This document shows positions 36,871 to 46,680 of a stretch of DNA of 64,000 nt, piece by piece. The notes beneath the pieces were generated by a model, which searched no databases, was not told the origin of the DNA, and saw only the letters and a program-made list of their open reading frames with translations. The stretch's first letter is position 1. Every line of letters begins with the position of its first letter. Position numbers and translations under genes: made by a program. The stretch is from NCBI RefSeq assembly GCF_003265705.1, contig NW_020312902.1, positions 11,404,419 through 11,468,418 of the forward strand, in the 5' to 3' direction. The DNA is from Callorhinus ursinus (Eukaryota; Chordata; Mammalia; Carnivora; Otariidae).

Positions 36871-37079
36871 CTGGGGGTGCCTGAGTGGCTCAGCTGGCTA
36901 AACGGCCAACTCTTGATTTTCACCTAGGTCATGATCTCGGGGTTCTGGGATTGAACCCCGCTGATATCAGGCTCTGTGCTCAGCAGGGAGTCAGCTTGAT
37001 ATTCTCTCTTTCCCTCTCCCTTTGCCCCTCCCTCCCACTCCCACTCTCTCTCTCTCTCTTTCAAATATATTTTTTTTAA
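36871..37079 (+). mobile_element. Can-SINE, plus strand, inserted in or beside a LINE-2 relic
   Basis: Head GGGGTGCCTGAGTGGCTCAG, an older body type ('CAACTCTTGATTTTCACCTAGGTCATGATC') and an AT-rich tail. A 14-bp duplication agaaattaaccatt lies at 36857-36870 and 37080-37093. Confidence 0.95.
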
Positions 37080-37419
37080 AGAAATTAACCATTTTGTTAC
37101 ACTCTATAATCAATTGGTTTTGTTTTGGGTCTTGTTTCCAGTGTATCTGATTTTCTTCATCTTCTCTATATTCATATATACTGAGCATTATAAAATATAA
37201 CATGGTCACACCTCTCTCTCTCTCACCTAAACCCCCCAAATAGTTCATGATCATTCATTTCATGATTAGGCTTCCTTTGTAATTTCAGTTACCTGCTTCA
37301 GTTGAGGGGCACGCCTCTTGGAAACTCCCTGAATTTTCAAGTCTTCCTACAAGTCTTAGCCACACATCTGGGGTCTGCTTGAGCCTTCAAGAACTATTTA
37401 TACCCAAGCTGGCATTTCT

Positions 37420-38130
37420 TGGGTTTGATTCCTTCTTTTAGACAGACTTTACCATGACAGTAGTTCTAAATCTCTGTGTTTTATCTAGAATTTTTAGCCA
37501 GGTTATTATAAACTTAGTTTTGTTTGTTTGTTTTTAGTTTTAACATTTTCAGTCCCTTTTACTCCCTTGGCAAGCCATTTATAACAATGAACCCCTCCTC
37601 ACTTTTTAGATTCAGGCTTTGTGACCCCTTATATAACACCTGCACCTGGCAAAAGTCATTTGCCATAACTCATGTTAGTAGGGATCTGGTGTGCTTTGCA
37701 TCAGGTAATTTTGTGGGCATTATTCAGCTTCACAAGTCTCCAATACTGAGAAGACTATCCCTCAGCTTTAAGCAGCCTAGGTAAATCTCTGCAAAATCTT
37801 CCAAAATAGAATATCCTTTCTCTTCCTAATCTATTCAGATGCTTCCAGAATATTTAATGATATTCAGGAATTATTATATTTTTAGATATGGCAAATGTCT
37901 TACAGTTATAAATGTCTTACAGTTATTATTCTTTGTAAGAGACCATGCCTTTTAAAAAATGTACCCTGTGAAACAATTATCAATGAAATGATAGGGCATA
38001 CTGGCTTTCCTTTAAAGTAATCCAAGAGGAAGGTGAGAAAGTAGGCTGAGGTACACATACAACAGGACAGCCTATGGGTGACTATTTAACCTGGGTGATG
38101 GGTACTTGGGTGCTCATTACACTCCAGCCT
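37420..38130. other. Unique non-coding tract
   Basis: Nothing is recognised except a perfect 17-bp tandem duplication, described as a separate entry. Confidence 0.45.
37893..37926. repeat. Perfect tandem duplication, 2 x 17 bp
   Basis: The unit aaatgtcttacagttat occurs at 37,893-37,909 and again at 37,910-37,926 without a mismatch. Confidence 0.97.
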
Positions 38131-38134
38131 CTCA

Positions 38135-38294
38135 AAACTTAATACACAGAAGTCACTTGAAGTTCTTGTTAAAATGCAGATTCTGATTCGAGAAATCTGG
38201 GGTTGGCATGGAATTCTGTATTCCTAACAAACCTCCAGGTGACACTGATGTGCTGATCCTCTGACCACACTTTTGGAAGCTTTGAGAAGTAAGG
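38135..38294 (+). mobile_element. MER5A-like hAT-Charlie MITE relic
   Basis: 'GAAGTTCTTGTTAAAATGCAGATTCTGATTCG', 'AAACCTCCAGGTGACACTGATG' and 'CACACTTTTGGAAGC' follow MER5A order. Confidence 0.7.
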
Positions 38295-38934
38295 TATTAA
38301 TAATATTTTCTTCTCATTTGTAAATATTTGGGATTTTCCAAACAACAACAAACCCCTTCTGTCCATCATGTTCTAACTCAGGTTCTGGGACTACCTTGAG
38401 GTTTTTCTCCTCATTTTAGAACAGATTGGTTTCTCCATGTTTTAAGCTTCACTAGACTTTCTAGTCTATAGTATGCACTGATAGATATAATCGTAGAGTA
38501 TCCTGACTTGTTAGTTTAAATTACTATGTCCCTGTTTTTCTGAGACTGCAAAAATTCTCAAGTCCCAACTGTGCTTTATGTCTTTTGTACCCTTATTCCC
38601 CCTAACACTTGCTTTTAGAGTTAGATTTGCCTCAGGGTAGGAGAGGAAAAGGTAAATATTGCCTAGATTCTGAAATGCTAAAATGGATGCAACCAATTAA
38701 AACCCAGAAAGGTAGTTCGGGGACAGAGAGTGGCAGATAATGATGGACAACCTGTTAGTCTTAGAGGGCCATTGATTAGCTCCCTTGGTGGCAGGAAGGC
38801 CAACATTTCTGGGAAACCTTTGTGTGTGGGTGAAAGAGTGTGGTAAGGACACCAGGGGCCCTGGATGTTGCCGTGACTCAAGAGTGACGAGCTGCCTGGC
38901 CTGCAGCTAGTGCTGGAGCTCAGGAGATGGTGGC

Positions 38935-39120
38935 TACAAGTGTGCGATGTTCCAGATGCACAGATTTACATACATCATCTGACAAAACCCTCACAATACC
39001 ACTGCAGGTAGTTACTACTAGGTTCCTTTTCCTGAAGGCATACTTCATGGTGAACTTGGACAGGCCACTTAACCTCTCTGAGTCTGTACCATATCAGGGT
39101 TTCAAACTCAGACCTTGGAT
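38935..39120 (-). mobile_element. MIR-like relic
   Basis: 'CATCATCTGACAAAACCCTCACAATACC...' followed by 'GCCACTTAACCTCTC' suggests MIR-derived sequence, though the order is mixed, so the assignment is weak. Confidence 0.35.
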
Positions 39121-39164
39121 TTTGGAGGCCAAGGCCTTCCTTATTAGGCTCTCACTTTGATCAA

Positions 39165-39345
39165 AAGTGTCTTAAGTGTGGTCTGCTTAACTTGAGGGAG
39201 TCTACCTGGGGTGTTTATGCTCCTCTCTCCCCACACCCTAAATCAGAATGTTGAGGGTGGGGTTTAGCAATCTGTATTTTTACCAAGTGGGTTTGGGCAC
39301 CCTGAAGTCTGACCCATGGCCATGTTGTTCTGACAGGTTGAATTA
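39165..39345 (+). mobile_element. MER5A-like MITE relic
   Basis: 'AAGTGTGGTCTGCTTAAC', 'AAATCAGAATGTTGAGGGTGGGGTTTAGCAATCTGTATTTTTACC' and the right end recall MER5A in its central part. Confidence 0.5.
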
Positions 39346-39399
39346 CACACATGTGCATGCACACGCACAAAGCCAGCCCTCAGCGTAAACTAGACTGGT

Positions 39400-40540
39400 A
39401 CTCTGGTAGCTTTACACATGCTCTCTGGGTCTGTTTACTCATCTACTTTTCTTTAATTGTAAGGTTTCATTGAAATTTTGTATGTAAGACATTGGGCATA
39501 TAATAGGCACTCAGTAGATATCAGGATGTTCTTCCCTTTTCAATTTTTAATGGAGAAGAGAAAAAGCTTAGTTATCCAAATGAAAGTTCTGTATCTTATA
39601 AATGTGTATATTGTATGTATGCAGAGAGGATCCAGTGGGGAGGGGTAAAGTAGATTTAGTTGAGAATTTAGTTCCCTAGGGGAACAACAACAACAAAAGT
39701 TTAGAGATTACTGCCCTCTGTTGTTCAAAATTTCTTAAAATTGCTTTCTCTGAATCAACCACCCAGTCAAAAGTATGAAATTTTGCACAGCTTCCAAAAT
39801 CCATTAGAGAGATTTCCCTCTAAATGTTTAGGGAAGAGACCTATGAGACAGAGATTCAGTGTGTTTGTTTTCCACACTGTCTGAGGGCTTACGTACCAAA
39901 ATGAGCCCTGGAACAGAATTTCCTTAAAGTACCTTTTGAGGAACATTGATTGGAGCAGTGTTCATTGATTGTGTTAATCACAAAAAAGATGTAGGGATGC
40001 TAAACCTAAACAGATTTTCTTACTAAAGAATGTTTTAGGTCTTTAATATGCCAACATCTATAGGAACAAAAGTTAAAGGCCTCAAACATGTGGACATTAC
40101 ACATTCTCCCTTTCCATCCTCCTTTCTGCCCCCTTGCCCCTCCCCCCAGCATTGCAGAGGACAGATAATCCTAGCAACAAATCCAGGCATCAGTTTTGAA
40201 CAAATCTTACAGGCCAAGTCATTTGGGGGTTATTCCAATTCCATCCTGCAATCCATTTACTACATGTAATTCTAACCAAGGTTTTTGTTTTTTTTTTAAG
40301 CCTATTAGTGAAATTCAGAGATTAGAGGCTACACATTTATTAGCATAAAAGGTAGAGGCATTTGTCCTATTCATGGCTCCTTTTAGTCATTCTTGTCTGG
40401 GCAGAGTGACTTGGATAATTTGAGATAAAAGCACTCATCCCAAATTGACTTGAGCTCAGTGGTCATCACCATAGGGGCCATGGGGCAACTCTCCCTAGAT
40501 AGAAGGTACAGAATGGCCTTGGCTTATTGAATTTTGGGTC
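39400..40540. other. Mostly unique tract
   Basis: A MIR-like 3' end ('GGGCATATAATAGGCACTCAGTAGATATC') occurs at about 39,490-39,525. The remainder has no named repeat and no credible exon. Confidence 0.42.
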
Positions 40541-40544
40541 CATA

Positions 40545-40850
40545 TCCTCAATGACTGCATTACTTCTAAAAAGCCTTCTCAGATTTTCTGTAGTTTACAG
40601 TGATTGCTCCTTCTTGGAATCCCAGAGCACTCACTCTGTTTGTAGCTCTTGTTCTGGCATTTGCTTTCCTTGTCAGTCCAACAGATTCCCCTGTTGGAGC
40701 TGCCTCCCTAAGTAGATCATAGGTTCCAAAAGGGCAGAGTCACACCCCAGTGGGCTTGGCACAGCATACCACATGCAGTGCACGGCTGATTGGGACAGAA
40801 AGCACAGCCCCTCTGTACTTGCCTTTGGCATTTGAGAAATTATAGTGATA
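40545..40850 (+). mobile_element. LINE-2 3' relic, plus strand
   Basis: 'AAAAGCCTTCTCAGATTTTC', 'GCTCCTTCTTGGAATCCCAGAGCACTCACTCTG', 'GTAGATCATAGGTTCCAAAAGGGCAGAG' and 'GGGCTTGGCACAGCATACC' give the full LINE-2 3' order. Confidence 0.7.
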
Positions 40851-41385
40851 CATTTTGATTGAATGGCATTTCCCCCACTTGGGCTGTTAGGGCTTTAAAA
40901 GGGATGACTTCTAGAAGGAGCCTGCAGAGACTGAAATACGTAGCACAGGAAAAGGGATTGGCAGAGTGAACGAGCTCCCTGTCAGAAAACCCCCTGACTG
41001 AACCCTACTTCAGTCTGGAATTCTGCAAACCAATTGCCTCTTTCGGTTTAGACAAGTTAAAACACAATCTTTATAATACTGTGTTTTGTGGTTCACAGAA
41101 TCCTATTCCTATAATAGCCAGTTTTGCAATAAAAAGGAATAGTGGAGGCTGTGGTGAGCCTGAGAATATATGATCCATTGAAGGAGGAGCAGCTACTTCT
41201 TACCTTCACTCAGGTGTTGCCGTCAAGGATGTGAGCCAAGGATTGCAAGATACACAAATGTTAAAATAACAACAACAATAATCTGAAACGAGTATTTATA
41301 ATGACAAATCTGATTTTTACGAAGTTTGTTTATTGAAAGTTTATAGAGCTATATTCTAAATCTACAGTTTACCCACTAGTCTGCA
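40851..41385. other. Unique non-coding tract
   Basis: No repeat is recognised apart from a short (aac)n run near 41,268. Confidence 0.45.
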
Positions 41386-41389
41386 TTGT

Positions 41390-41580
41390 ATATTTATGTG
41401 ATGCTTAAGAGTTTAACAAACAGTTCACAATTATCTCATTTAGTATTTTCAACTACCCTGTGAGATGGGCAGGGATCCCCTTCACAGTTGCAAAAACTGA
41501 AGATTAGATTGGTGAAGTGAGTTACCCAAATTTATAAAGCTATTAAATAACAGAGCTGGGGCTAAAATGTGGAACTCCCA
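41390..41580 (-). mobile_element. MIR relic, minus strand
   Basis: 'TCTCATTTAGTATTTTCAACTACCCTGTGAGATGGGCAGGGATCCCC', then 'AGTTACCC' and 'AACAGAGCTGGGGCTAAAATG', is the MIR core read in reverse. Confidence 0.72.
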
Positions 41581-41585
41581 GTTGT

Positions 41586-41617
41586 GTTTTTTTGTTTTGT
41601 TTTGTTTTGTTTGGTCT
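41586..41617. repeat. (GTTTT)n tract
   Basis: Tandem gtttt units preceded by a T-run. Confidence 0.85.
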
Positions 41618-42249
41618 TCTTTCATCCAAACTGCTTTGTCCTAAGCCTGTATTTATTTTTTCTTTCAGTTTTGAAAATCTATTTTCTTACTAAAATAGAA
41701 CACATACACATAAAAATGTACAAATCATGAATTCACTGCTCAATGGATTATCACAAAAAAAGAGAATGTGCCTATAAAACTATCACTGTTGTGAATGGAC
41801 AGAGCATTCCCAGCATGTCAGGAACCCAGGTCTGTCCCGGCCTTAGTCCTCAAAGCTAACTACTCTCCTGATTTTTGACTCAGTAGATTATTTAGATTTT
41901 GCCTGTTCTTGTTCTTTTTGTAAATTGAATTAGACACTTCATATTATTATTCCATGTCTGGTTTCTTTCGATCAGAATTGTGACTCTAAGATTTATTGCT
42001 GTTTGTTTCATGTAGTGGTGGTTTGCTTATTTCACTGATTGTAGTTTTCTATTGTATAAATATTCCACGATTAATTTATCAGTTTCACTGTTCACGGGCA
42101 TGTGAATTGTTTCTAGTTTTTGGTTGCTACAAGTAATGCTGAAATGAACGTTGTTGCACCTATCTCTTAGTATCCAAATATATGAATTTTTGTTGGATAT
42201 ATCTAGCCATGGGATTTCTGCTTTATGGAGTAAGCACTGTTCACTTTTA

Positions 42250-42464
42250 TTTTTTAAAAGATCTATGTATTTATTTTAGAGAGGGAAAGAGAGCAAAATA
42301 GAGCATGAGAGAGTGTGAGTGGGGGGGAGGCAGAGGGAGAGAATCTCAAGCAGACTCCCTGCTGAGTGAGGAGACGTGTGTGGGACTCGATCTCATGACC
42401 CATGAAATCATGGCCTGGGCCCAAACTAAGAGTCGGATGTTTAAGTGAGCCACCCAGGTGCCCA
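42250..42464 (-). mobile_element. Can-SINE, minus strand, inside the old L1
   Basis: Left end TTTTTTAAAAGATCTATGTATTTATTTTAGAGAG and right head GAGCCACCCAGGTGCCC. A perfect 15-bp duplication cactgttcactttta lies at 42235-42249 and 42465-42479. Removing the insert rejoins the L1 relic. Confidence 0.95.
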
Positions 42465-43350
42465 CACTGTTCACTTTTAATAAACACTGCCAGAGAGTTT
42501 TTCAAAGTAATTAAACCAATAATCATACTCCCACTGGTGGTGTAGGAGGGTTCCAGTGGCTCCACATTTCACCACTATATATTTTTCATGTCTTTCTGAT
42601 CTTAACTGTTCTTGTGGGTATGTTCAGGTGTATCATGATAGCTTTTATTTGCATTTCTGTGAAGAATAATGAAGTTAAGAATTTTTAAAATGATTATTAG
42701 CCACCTAGCTCTCCTCTTATGGGAACTCCTTGTTCATGCCCTCTTTTTTTCTGTTAGGGAATCTTTCCTTTTGACTGAAGGATTCTTTATATATTCTAGA
42801 TATAAGCCCCTTATCAGTTACATATATTGCAACTATGTTCTCCCACTTGACACCTTGCTTCCCTTTTCACTCTGTTCGTGGTTTCTTTTGATAAGTAGAA
42901 GTTTCTCATTTTAAAATAGTCAGTTTACCATTCCTTGCATTTCTGGTTAGTGCTTTATGTGTTCTGTTTAAAAAAGTCTCTTGTCTACCCCAAGGTCAGA
43001 CAGATATTCTCTTATATTATCTTCTGGAAATTTTATTGTGTTGCCTTTCACATTTAGACCTACAGTCCAGCTGGAATTGATTTCTGTGTATGATTCACAT
43101 TAAAGGTCAGGATTATTATTTTTTTTTATGTACGGATGTACAGTTGACCCAGCATCATTTATTGAAGAGACCATATTTTCCTCACTATTCTACAGTGTAC
43201 CATTGTTATAAATCATGTTTCTATCACTGTGAGCCTGTTTCTGAATTCTCTGTTCTTTCCTGTTCATTTAGCCTTTCACATTGTTTAATTTTTACAGATT
43301 TACAGAAAATCATAATATCTAATATCTGGTAGTTTAAGTCCTCTAAATTT

Positions 43351-43511
43351 TGGGTGGCTCAGTCTGTTAAGTGTCCGACTCATGATTTCAGCTCAGATTA
43401 TGATCTCAGGGTTGTGAGATTGAGCCTCTGCTCTGGGCATGGACCCTGCTTAAGATTCTCTCTCTTCCTCTCCCTCTCCACCCCCCAGCCCCGTTCCCTC
43501 TCAAAAAAAAT
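43351..43511 (+). mobile_element. Can-SINE, slightly 5'-truncated, inside the old L1
   Basis: It starts at TGGGTGGCTCAGTCTG without the usual GGGGCGCC and ends in a short A-run without AAATAA units. No clear target duplication remains, in keeping with an old insertion. Confidence 0.88.
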
Positions 43512-43899
43512 ATATTCTTGGACCTTCTTGGCCAGTTGTGCTTCCCTTTTATTTTATAATCAACTGCTAATGTTCCATTTTGACTTAGATGTTTTTAGTC
43601 CAAAGTTATTTCTTTGAGAACTTTATAAATTTGTCACCTGCAATCAGAAACAATAAGAATGAAACTCTTAACTCTTGCACGATTGCAAGGAGGTAATAGG
43701 GAAGATCCCATGCCAAGCATCTGTTCTCATTGCTTAAGACCATAGTTTATTCAGAGACCAGGAAGCCATGTGTTATATGCTACTGTATTATTATAGTTAT
43801 TTTAAAATTATTTCAAAGTATATATATTATTTTCAAATATATATGTCAGTTCTCCATATTTTGATTCCAGGATAACTGTCTTTGTTCAAGTTCGAGTTC

Positions 43900-44086
43900 T
43901 TCAGCCTCTGAGCCTTTGCACTGGCTGTACCTTAGGCCGAGAATGTTTTTCCCCCATCACTGGCATGCCTAACTCCCTCACCTTTTTCCAGATCTTGCTT
44001 AAATACCACATTCTCAATGAAACCTGATTGTAGTTAAACTTATAACTTCTAACCCCCTTGCCCTGTTCTACTGGTATGTATGTGCT

Positions 44087-44137
<51 letters not shown>

Positions 44138-44320
44138 TGACAGTAATACTTGTCACTTTCTGATGTACCATCTAATGTATTTCTGATTAGGGGTCATTTA
44201 TATTGTCTGTCCACATCAACAGAGGTGTTGGCTTTATTGACTAATATATCCCAAGGGAAGAATAGTACCTTGCACATAGTATATGCTCAATAAGTATTTG
44301 TAGAATGAATTGAATGAATG
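43900..44320 (+). mobile_element. LINE-2 3' relic, plus strand
   Basis: 'GAGCCTTTGCACTGGCTGTACC', 'CCTAACTCCCTCACCTTTTTCCAGATCTTGCTTAAATACC', 'CAATGAAACCTGATTG' and the terminus 'TGCTCAATAAGTATTTGTAGAATGAATTGAATGAATG' give a long and clear match. A microsatellite has grown inside it. Confidence 0.8.
44087..44138. repeat. Compound (TG)n(GA)n microsatellite
   Basis: About 10 TG units run directly into about 15 GA units with one 'aaag' break. Confidence 0.95.
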
Positions 44321-44413
44321 GAAGGTTTCTTTCTTATGCCTAACCTGTCTCTACCTGTGACTTAGACATATAGGACAGTCTAGTGAAAGGGTTTGACAGC
44401 CCTAGAAAATTAG

Positions 44414-44776
44414 TTGGTGTGCATGAGAATCTGAGGAGCTTCCTGGAAAGAACCCATCCTAATCTTAAACATGGCATTTTAATCCAGCAATTTACTGCTT
44501 CAGTGTTTGTAGAGGAAGGGTGATTCTGGCCACACTGGCTATTTCTTCTAGGAATTCATGTCTGTATCCTAGAGGGAGAGAAGATGTAAGTTGGAAAGAA
44601 AATGAATCTTTTTTTTTTCTATAGAAATTCTGTAAAACACAGACTGCAGGGCTCCAACCCCAGTGTTGTGTTGTTGTTGTTGGCATTGACCTGGAACCAG
44701 ATCATTTGTATTTCTAACAAGTTTCTAGATTGTGCAGGTCCTGCTGGTCCAGGGCCAACACTTTAAGAACCAGCGT
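44414..44776 (+). mobile_element. MER5A-like MITE relic, possibly split
   Basis: The left arm 'GTGCATGAGAATCTGAGGAGCTTCCTGG' (about 44,419-44,446) and right arm 'GTATTTCTAACAAGTTTCTAG...CAACACTTTAAGAACC' (about 44,708-44,774) match the two ends of MER5A. About 230 bases of unassigned DNA separate them. Confidence 0.42.
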
Positions 44777-45084
44777 TATTACAAGGTATCAGGAAGCAAA
44801 TGCCCTGGACTCCACGACCCCTTTGAATGTGACCCTAAGACAGAAAGAAACATTTTGGCACTCCCTAGTCTGGCAGTTTGCCACAAAAAAGCTTTCCAAA
44901 CTTTGACACTTTGAAGCATTTTAACAGGTATGAAGTACCCACTGAGATGAACAGTGGAACCCATAAGAGGGCCAGTGCCCTGAAGCACTAAGCAAAAGCC
45001 AGAGAAAGGGTGAAAGAGAATGGATGCCACTTGATGGAAATGTTTCCTTTTTTCCTTCACTCAACCTCCTTTTTTCTCTTTATG

Positions 45085-45161
45085 CTTTCTTTCCTTCCCT
45101 CCCTCCCTCCCTTCATCCTTTCCTCCCTTTCTTCCTTCCTGTTCTTTCCTTCCTTCTTTTA
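45085..45161. repeat. (CCTT)n-type polypyrimidine tract
   Basis: C/T-only words cctt, ccct and cttt in a near-tandem arrangement. Confidence 0.88.
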
Positions 45162-45970
45162 ATGAGCACATTTGAGTTGCCCCCCTCCCAAAAGACTATG
45201 GGAAATAACCAAGTGGGTCTTCTTTGTGGGAATCTAGAGATTCTGAATTAGCAGGAACAGGAGTCAAGAGTTACACATTTTTCCAGACCTTTTAGTCCTG
45301 ATAATCTTGTTAGAAACAAAACCTTCAGCAACCTGGACCTACATCTTTGTAGCATGAGGAGCTCAGGTACGTTAGCAGCAGGAGGCCTAGAGGGAATTTA
45401 CGGTGTCATTGCAGAGTCCAGGTTTTATTTAATTCTGTTTTCCAACCACTAGCCAAAGGGAGCCTACAAGCTGAGGTAGTTCTGCATTCTAATAAATAAT
45501 CCTAAAGAGCTCTTCAGGTTCCATCTAGGCATAAGTACTACGTATAAAGACGCAGACAGCCCATTATTGATGTTAATCCCAGTGCTAGTGCAGGAAGGGG
45601 GTGCTAGCAATGAAAGGAAGTGTGGGTAAGGGCCTCTTATTAGCCCCTTCAAAGTTAGAGTGAGTCTCCTGCTGGCTCCTTGTGACTCACAGTTACCTCA
45701 GAACTAATTACCTTCGTTTTGGTGGCAGGTTCCATCTCAGTGCTCTGTGGAGTTCCTGGCTAGTTTGATGCCATTTACTTTACCTTCTGCAAGCCGCCTT
45801 ACTGAATTTCAACGAAGCCTGGGCTCTGGGTTAAATGCCACGTTAGTTATGCAACTTTTCTTACAGGTTTGATTCCTTGCCGTCCTCCAAACCTACCTGA
45901 GGCAGATGCAGTTTAACATTGTGAAGAGAGCCTATCTACCAAGGGCTAGGGGACAGTACCTAGACTTCTT
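45162..45970. other. Unique non-coding tract
   Basis: No repeat or exon is recognised. Confidence 0.42.
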
Positions 45971-45974
45971 TTTG

Positions 45975-46115
45975 TTCATTAATTCAACATTAATGAGCTA
46001 CCAACTTAGTACCAGGTACTCTGCAAGCCCCTAGGATGTGGAAGTGAATGCTCTCTCCCTGCTCTTGAGGAGCCCAATAAAGGGACAACACTGGACACAT
46101 TGACAGAAAATGGCA
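45975..46115 (-). mobile_element. LINE-2 3' relic, minus strand
   Basis: 'TTCATTAATTCAACATTAATGAGCTACC', 'GTACCAGGTACTCTGC' and 'TCTCTCCCTGCTCTTGAGGAGCCC' match the reverse complement of the LINE-2 end. Confidence 0.65.
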
Positions 46116-46424
46116 GAGACATGAACCAAGTATTAAGAGATTCTAGAAGAGGGATAAGCAGTACAGCCGGAAGGGGCAGGTGCAAGCTTCTTAGTAGAGG
46201 TGGGAACCTGACATGCATCTTTACTATTTTATAGGAGTTAGGGAAATGGAGAGAGAGAGAGAAGAGCATGAGGTGTAGATGTTATAAAATGTTATAAATA
46301 AAAACATAAACATGAGTCACAGAGTATCTTTGGAGAAGTGTATTTATTAAGACAGGGATGGAGGAGAAAGGATCATGGTGAGCTAACAGTCATCCTGTTA
46401 ATGGTCATTCAGTTTTCATGTATA

Positions 46425-46680
46425 AAATAGTGGTAGAGTACATGGATTCTGGAACTAGATAGTCTAGGTTCAAATTTTGATTCTTCCACAATTAACTGTG
46501 TGACCCTAGGCAGGCCACTTAATCTCTCTGTGCAGGGTGCTTAACTTCTTCATGTCTTAGTCATATGTAAAATAAGGATGATGATACTCTCTCAGAGTTA
46601 CTGTGAAAACAAGTTCAATGCTTAGCATAGCAAGAGTTAAATAAATACTAGCAATTATTATTATTTATTGTTATTAAACA
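46425..46680 (+). mobile_element. MIR relic, near full length, plus strand
   Basis: It runs from 'TAGAGTACATGGATTCTGGAACTAGATAGTCTAGGTTCAAATTTTG' through 'TGTGTGACCCTAGGCAGGCCACTTAATCTCTCTGTG' to 'GTTAAATAAATACTAGCAATTATTATT', the entire MIR order. A partial repetition 'CAGGGTGCTTAACTTCTT' sits in the middle. Confidence 0.88.

Larger units (their letters stand above)
41660..43640 (-). mobile_element. Old L1 3' half, minus strand, interrupted by two SINEs
   Basis: The plus strand shows typical antisense L1 3' landmarks: 'ATTGTTTCTAGTTTTTGGTTGC', 'CTGAAATGAACGTTGTTGC', 'GGGATTTCTGC', 'CATACTCCCACTGGTGGTGTAGGAGGGTTCC', 'TGGGAACTCCTTGTTCATGCCC', 'CTTGTCTACCCCAAGGTCAGACAGATATTC' and 'CAGTTGACCCAGCATCATTTATTGAAGAGACC'. 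Divergence is high, so it is an old copy. SINEs interrupt it at 42,250 and 43,351. Confidence 0.82.
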
